Below, piece by piece: positions 22,101 to 26,024 of a DNA stretch of 26,024 nt. This DNA comes from Phallusia fumigata (lineage: Eukaryota > Chordata > Ascidiacea > Phlebobranchia > Ascidiidae). The stretch is from contig QXVZ01029997.1 in assembly GCA_008931825.1 (NCBI GenBank), positions 1 to 26,024 of the forward strand, read 5' to 3'. How positions within the stretch are numbered: position 1 is the first letter of the stretch; each line of letters opens with the position of its first letter. The position numbers were made by a program, and so were the translations under genes. The notes beneath the pieces are model-generated. The model was given only the letters and a program-made list of their open reading frames with translations. It was not told where the DNA came from and searched no databases.

Positions 22101-22599
22101 TTCATGATCATCCTGAAGACGAAACATGTGATTTTTAACTCAAAAAGGATGCGAAAACGAGGTGAAGATCCTGGAAATGAAGACGCATTGAGAGCCGCAA
22201 ATCTTTTTTTCTGTTTTTTTCTTATGCTTGGTGGGACTTAGGTTTTGGCATTTTTCACAGGTGGGTGACTCACTTTGCAATCAAACTATAAAATTTATTA
22301 TTTCTTTTTTTTTAGGAATCGGGGATGACATTTCGAACACAGTGTTAATGTACATCCACAGCTTGGTGAACGGATCGCAAGGAATCGTAGTGTTCCTGTT
22401 GTACTGCGTCATGGATAACGTCATCAGACAAAAATTTGTGCCGTGTCAGAAAGAAACTGGTGACAGATCTGGTCAGGAAAGAAACGTTACACACCCTAAT
22501 GCCAATTTAGGTGCGGAAGCCCTGAATCGACAGAGTTTGAAACTACAAGAGCATAAGTCAGTGACAAAAGTCGGCTTTAACATTTCCGAGCGATCGTAG
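19123..22599 (+). pseudogene. Receptor C: lectin adhesion GPCR with two 7TM lesions
   Basis: Exons: 19123-19198, 19365-19424, 19559-19652, 19886-20088, 20725-21446, 21495-21720, 21781-22260, 22316-22599. The phases are those of receptor A. Total 2145 nt, that is 714 residues if the internal stop is ignored. There is a signal peptide (MYLPFKVFFVSLLGG), a SUEL lectin (ALYGRFQP; NPC...YVDINLTC), and a GAIN/GPS with predicted cleavage at L361/T362, then 7TM and a longer tail than A or B. Lesion 1: the exon 6 donor reads G|GAATGTAAAT where receptor A has G|GTATGC. Using the nearby GT (21725) would shift frame. Lesion 2: TAG at 22239-22241 replaces the Trp of the conserved TM6 TWG motif (codon 614). 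The exon 5 donor at 21446 (GTAAGT) adds five residues relative to A. The extracellular half is intact, so a truncated membrane or secreted lectin-GAIN product is possible. Pseudogene status is likely but not proven. Confidence 0.75.
21721..21780 (+). other. 60-nt GA-AG intron in receptor C
   Basis: To keep the reading frame with the neighbouring exons, the intron must begin GAATGTAAAT and end TGTTTTAG. The same words GAATGT occur at both borders, so a GT...AT cut would give the same mRNA. The orthologous intron in receptor A is an ordinary GT-AG. A single T>A change from GTATGT explains it. Oikopleura, another tunicate, is known for non-canonical introns. If the intron is not removed, TAA follows immediately. 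Confidence 0.65.
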
Positions 22600-24600
22600 A
22601 CATACTCGAGAACCATTTGATTATCATTAAATAGGAAACGTATTGTATAATTAATTTCACTTCTCGCGGTATTAAGTTTGTGATTGCATCTTACTAGCCT
22701 TTTTTGTTACTACGTAATTCCACACTGGATATAACACAGATCAAAGCAATTAGGTTTAGGTCAAAGCAATTGTTATTTTCGTCACTGATTGACTGCAAGT
22801 TACCTTTATCCGACTTTTTTTGTTTCCGCAGGACAAACTTTTAATCCCAGCATTTATTGATCAGTGAACTTCTTATGTGTTGTTCGTCCTTTGTTTGCAC
22901 TTCTTCATGTCATTCGTTTTAATGTTGGAAGTGACGTCCCTACAAGCGTTTGTGTATAATTTTCAAACCAGCTACGCTCGCGTCGGTATAACAAATAACG
23001 TTAGTTGCACGAATACGTGTGTTTTCAGTGCGAACCAACTGAAAATCAGCGGCTAATGCTTCTTCATGCAATTATTGCTTTGCAAAATAAACACTTTATC
23101 AGAAATGTGTTTTGCATCTTGTGATGCTTTATGTTCTGTAACTCACCCATTTCCAAAATTTATTTATTTTAAAATTAAAACCTGTATAAACTTTGAGATT
23201 ATTTTTGATGATGTGTTAAACCGTACTGTTTTAAATTTGTTTTTCTTTCAAACAGTGTGTGTGACACATATACACAAGCAATGCCATTTACAGTCTGAAA
23301 ATGTCCCAGTAAACCTAATATGCTGGAACTGAACGCACAAATAAAACTTTAATCCGATGACAGCACGGACAGGGTTGTACATCTCACTCCACCAAACTCT
23401 TAACTTTTATTTGCTGCAAGAACGTCGCTGTATAAACGTTTCGTTCATTAAAGACCTCTGTAGATTGATCGCGTAAACGCATTTTGTGATTGGTGACCAC
23501 ACGTGATATAATGTAGTGTTTTTTTTCAGATAGTCTGCTTTTATGCGTAAAAACGGTTAAAACACCCCACAAACCATTGACATTATCTAAGACTAAATTT
23601 AAAAAAATACACAATGTGTTGGAAATCTCCGCGGTTGTGTCCCGTAGTTTGAAATTGCTTTCAATAAATAAATACCAATCATGTAACAAGCCAATGCTCT
23701 TTTCAACGATTTCATTGTTTCCAACTTCAAATTACTTCGAACCGTTGTTGCCAAATGCCTCTCATTCGGCACCAAATTAGTACCAACAAGAAACTTAAAC
23801 GCTAATTCTGGCAATTGGCTGTTTACGACTCTCTGCTTTGCCTTGGCGGTTAGTAATTTTTTTTCCAGTGAAGAGTATTTTCCTTTATTGGAGGCAGGCG
23901 AATTAACACGAAACAACAGAATACAATAACAGGCAAACAGAACGCCTAAAATTTACGTTACAACATGGATTGGCAACAGGTATAGGGAAGGAAAGCCAGA
24001 GGTTTTACTACCCACCTATTGGTGGATATGCTTGAGCCCTTACAAACAAGTACAGTTATGGTGACTATTAGACCCGCGGCATTCATGGCCTGCCACTCTG
24101 GTTGCCCAGATAAAATCTTGGTTCCGATTTATTGTCGGAAATATGCCGCTAGGGGTGCCAACAGGAAGAAAAAAGAAGTCGAGAAATAATGTTCCAGTTC
24201 ATTGAGGTAACTTACATATTAGGAGATATAATTTGCATACGTCGGAAGTTTCGCGTCAGTTATTTAGTTTGCACCGAAGCGCCGCGGGGCTGCGACAAAG
24301 CGAGTGAAAACATGTAACATAAAGCACACCAACTATTGGTTAATATTGGCATGTTCGGCGCAGCCGGTTGTCTTACAATGCAGATAACAAATAAAACAAA
24401 ATTACAACAGCGGCAAAAATAAAGGCCAAATAGTTATCCAATGGGGATGTTCAACAGTCTAAAAAAATGCAAATTTCCCGGGAAGCCAACAAAAATTTCC
24501 CACCAATTTTCAGCAAATCCCATAAGTTCTTACATGTAACAGGAATATTAAACTAATGGATGTTACAAAAACAAAAAAATTTCCCGTGAGTAGGACTAAT
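22600..24600. other. Intergenic between receptor C and the zinc-finger relic
   Basis: It begins with the 3' flank shared with receptor B (22783-22868). Two overlapping minus-strand open frames in different registers (23384-23689 and 23599-23916, about 100 codons each) have no domain I recognise and no clear splice sites. They could be an old transposon or chance. The word TTTCCCGGGAAG occurs at about 24474 and again at about 24600, suggesting repeat-derived sequence. Confidence 0.45.
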
Positions 24601-24624
24601 TTCCCGGGAAGGAGCTTCCCCATT

Positions 24625-24975
24625 TCCCCACTTTTCCCACCATGATGTTCAATGTGCAGATGAAGTAGGACATTTGTGAGAATAAATGAAATGGATTGAC
24701 AACCGAAGATGCCCACTAGAAGCATTTTTTGCTACGCCATCAAATTCCGGAGGTTTTCCTAATATAAGACCCTTGTCCATTTGCTTGGCGTATAAAAGTT
24801 TTCGAAACTTCACAGACCTAAAGTGGGCTTCTATTTGATGCAAGTCGCCTTGTGTCTTCTTGAACTTTTTTAACACGTGTGCCTTTTATCAATGGGTTTT
24901 TTCTTTAGTATGCGTCAACATATGTTTTTTCAAGCTTAAACCCAAGCTAAATCTTTTATCACAATTGTACCCTCT
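24625..24975 (-). pseudogene. Decayed C2H2 zinc-finger array
   Basis: On the minus strand, 24892-24969 encodes YNCDKRFSLGLSLKKHMLTH with TKEKTH after it. This is a zinc-finger repeat in which the second Cys has been lost, apparently by a 9-base deletion. Two stop codons follow, then the same frame resumes with LKKFKKTQGDLHQIEAHFRS and ASSGHLRLS...YSH, both resembling finger helices with missing or displaced Cys and His. Linker-like TKEK supports the family call. It lies directly downstream of the minus-strand vWA copy but is unrelated to it. It is non-functional as seen. Confidence 0.5.
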
Positions 24976-25056
24976 TGCATTCGCGATGCCACAGCATTTT
25001 ATATCTGCTATTGGAAAATATCAAACTGCTGGCGTTGCATCAATTTTTGATTTCTG

Positions 25057-25808
25057 TTACTGAGAATCGTGTTCGTGCACCACGTGATCACAGGGTTTCG
25101 TACAGAAGTTTTTCGTTACAAATTCCCAACTGTCGGCTCCGAAATTTCCTGCGGCTTCGTCGTAAAAGAAAACTAAATCTTCACTTCCTGCGATATCGTC
25201 GAAATGCTTTCGATTGAAATTTGTTCCGACTTTTCCCATGTAAAAGACGAACACCTGATGCATTGAATCCATTAAATTTTAAATTTCACTAAGACGGAAT
25301 AACCGTAAGGGATAAAAACTTGACCATATCTAACCAGCAGTCTGTATTCTGTTGCGTTGTTATTATTTTACAATTTTGGTAACAACGTAAATTCCTATAC
25401 CACGTTTTATAAATAAAAACGCGACGTTTTTTAAATGATCAACTGAACAAAAGATATATATGTTAACAGCCTGCTGTCGGTATTGTAAAATTTACTTAAA
25501 AAACTAATAGAGATATGACGAGATGTATTTGTGATTTGTTAACGTTACCACGTATCCACGCTTGCGTGATTCATTAGCTGGCCCAACAGCGTCATAGTCA
25601 GAACTGTGATCAGTAAAAAAAGCAATAGCTTTTTTAACTCTTCCATTAGCACCTCGGCTTACTCGTTTTCATACTGAGAAAAATACAGACACATACGCCC
25701 ACCTTTTTTACCCATAACGATTCGCTCCACAAGAAGCTGGAGAAATCGATTTGAGCTAGCCTCATATTCGTTGAATTTTACTGCATTGGATTCGATTGGA
25801 GTTTCGAA
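25057..25808 (-). pseudogene. vWA-domain protein, second copy, 3' part, probably decayed
   Basis: It is paralogous to the copy at 9305-11417 and in opposite orientation. The last exon, 25057-25254, is open and ends in TAA (VFVFYMGKVGTNFN; DLVFFYDEAAGNFG; CDHVVHEHDS). The exon before ends at 25549 (AIAFFTDHSSDYDAVGPANE). Its natural acceptor at 25674 leads into an in-frame TGA, and the segment matching the NIGAV...EAGM part of the other copy is missing. The next exon upstream ends at 25703 (PIESNAVKFNEYEASS) and is closed by TGA at 25809-25811. No Ly6 or sushi exons lie between 25811 and the window edge. Either the gene is decayed or the acceptors used differ from those I can see. Confidence 0.6.
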
Positions 25809-26024
25809 TCACTTGTAACTCTAAAACATTAATGGTTTAGTTTTCCTACAAACATTATCACGAACTCTTACGCCAGGTCTTGGCTATTAGACTCAAAACA
25901 TATAGCGACGTTTTTTTACCAATGCTAAATAACGTAAGAAGCAATAAATAAAAGACATTTAGGATTGTCACTCGTTTGTCCGCATTGGAGCGGCCAGATT
26001 CACATCCACGGGACAAACGTATCG

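Noticed and set aside
23384-23916. Overlapping ~100-codon minus-strand frames
   Set aside because: Composition is protein-like in places, but no domain, no start context and no splice sites; not enough to call a gene.
24000-24140. Possible tRNA-like or SINE head on the minus strand (CAGAGTGGC ... GGGTCTAATAGTC)
   Set aside because: A-box and B-box matches are too poor and no arm structure could be paired with confidence.

Overview
The window looks like eukaryotic, AT-rich genomic DNA from an invertebrate deuterostome, most likely an ascidian tunicate. The species is inferred, not proven. The evidence is short introns with standard splice sites, adhesion-GPCR, sushi, Ly6-like and vWA domains, many DNA-transposon remnants, and assembly gaps (a 63-base N run and two single Ns).

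The core is a small family of compact lectin adhesion GPCRs. Each is built as signal peptide, SUEL/rhamnose-binding lectin domain, GAIN/GPS domain, then 7TM. Gene A (3149-6648, minus) can be assembled from eight exons with fully consistent phases into an intact 675-residue receptor. Gene B (13214-15666, plus) has the same exon plan, but carries an in-frame TAA in its lectin exon and lacks the TM1-TM6 exons, the break falling at a single N. Gene C (19123-22599, plus) has all eight exons. It has a T>A-like change at one 5' splice site (GA-AG intron) and a TAG where the conserved TM6 tryptophan should be.

A second, unrelated family appears twice in opposite orientation: a Ly6-like/sushi/vWA secreted protein. 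The plus copy (9305-11417) carries several frame lesions. The minus copy (25057 to about 25808) has a clean last exon but broken upstream exons. Layout from left to right: receptor A (-), GC-rich candidate gene (+), vWA copy (+), hAT element, receptor B (+), SINE, tandem duplication and minisatellite, MITE, receptor C (+), C2H2 zinc-finger relic (-), vWA copy (-).

Transposon content is clear. A 1,043-bp non-autonomous hAT-type element has perfect 8-bp target-site duplications (CCTAAGCC). A 293-bp MITE also has perfect 8-bp duplications (AATAAAGG). There is also a hAT transposase C-terminal relic and a tRNA-derived SINE. The picture is a rapidly turning-over cluster of cell-surface and secreted recognition proteins in which one receptor is intact and its neighbours are decaying or mis-assembled. 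Any shared biological role for the two families is inference.
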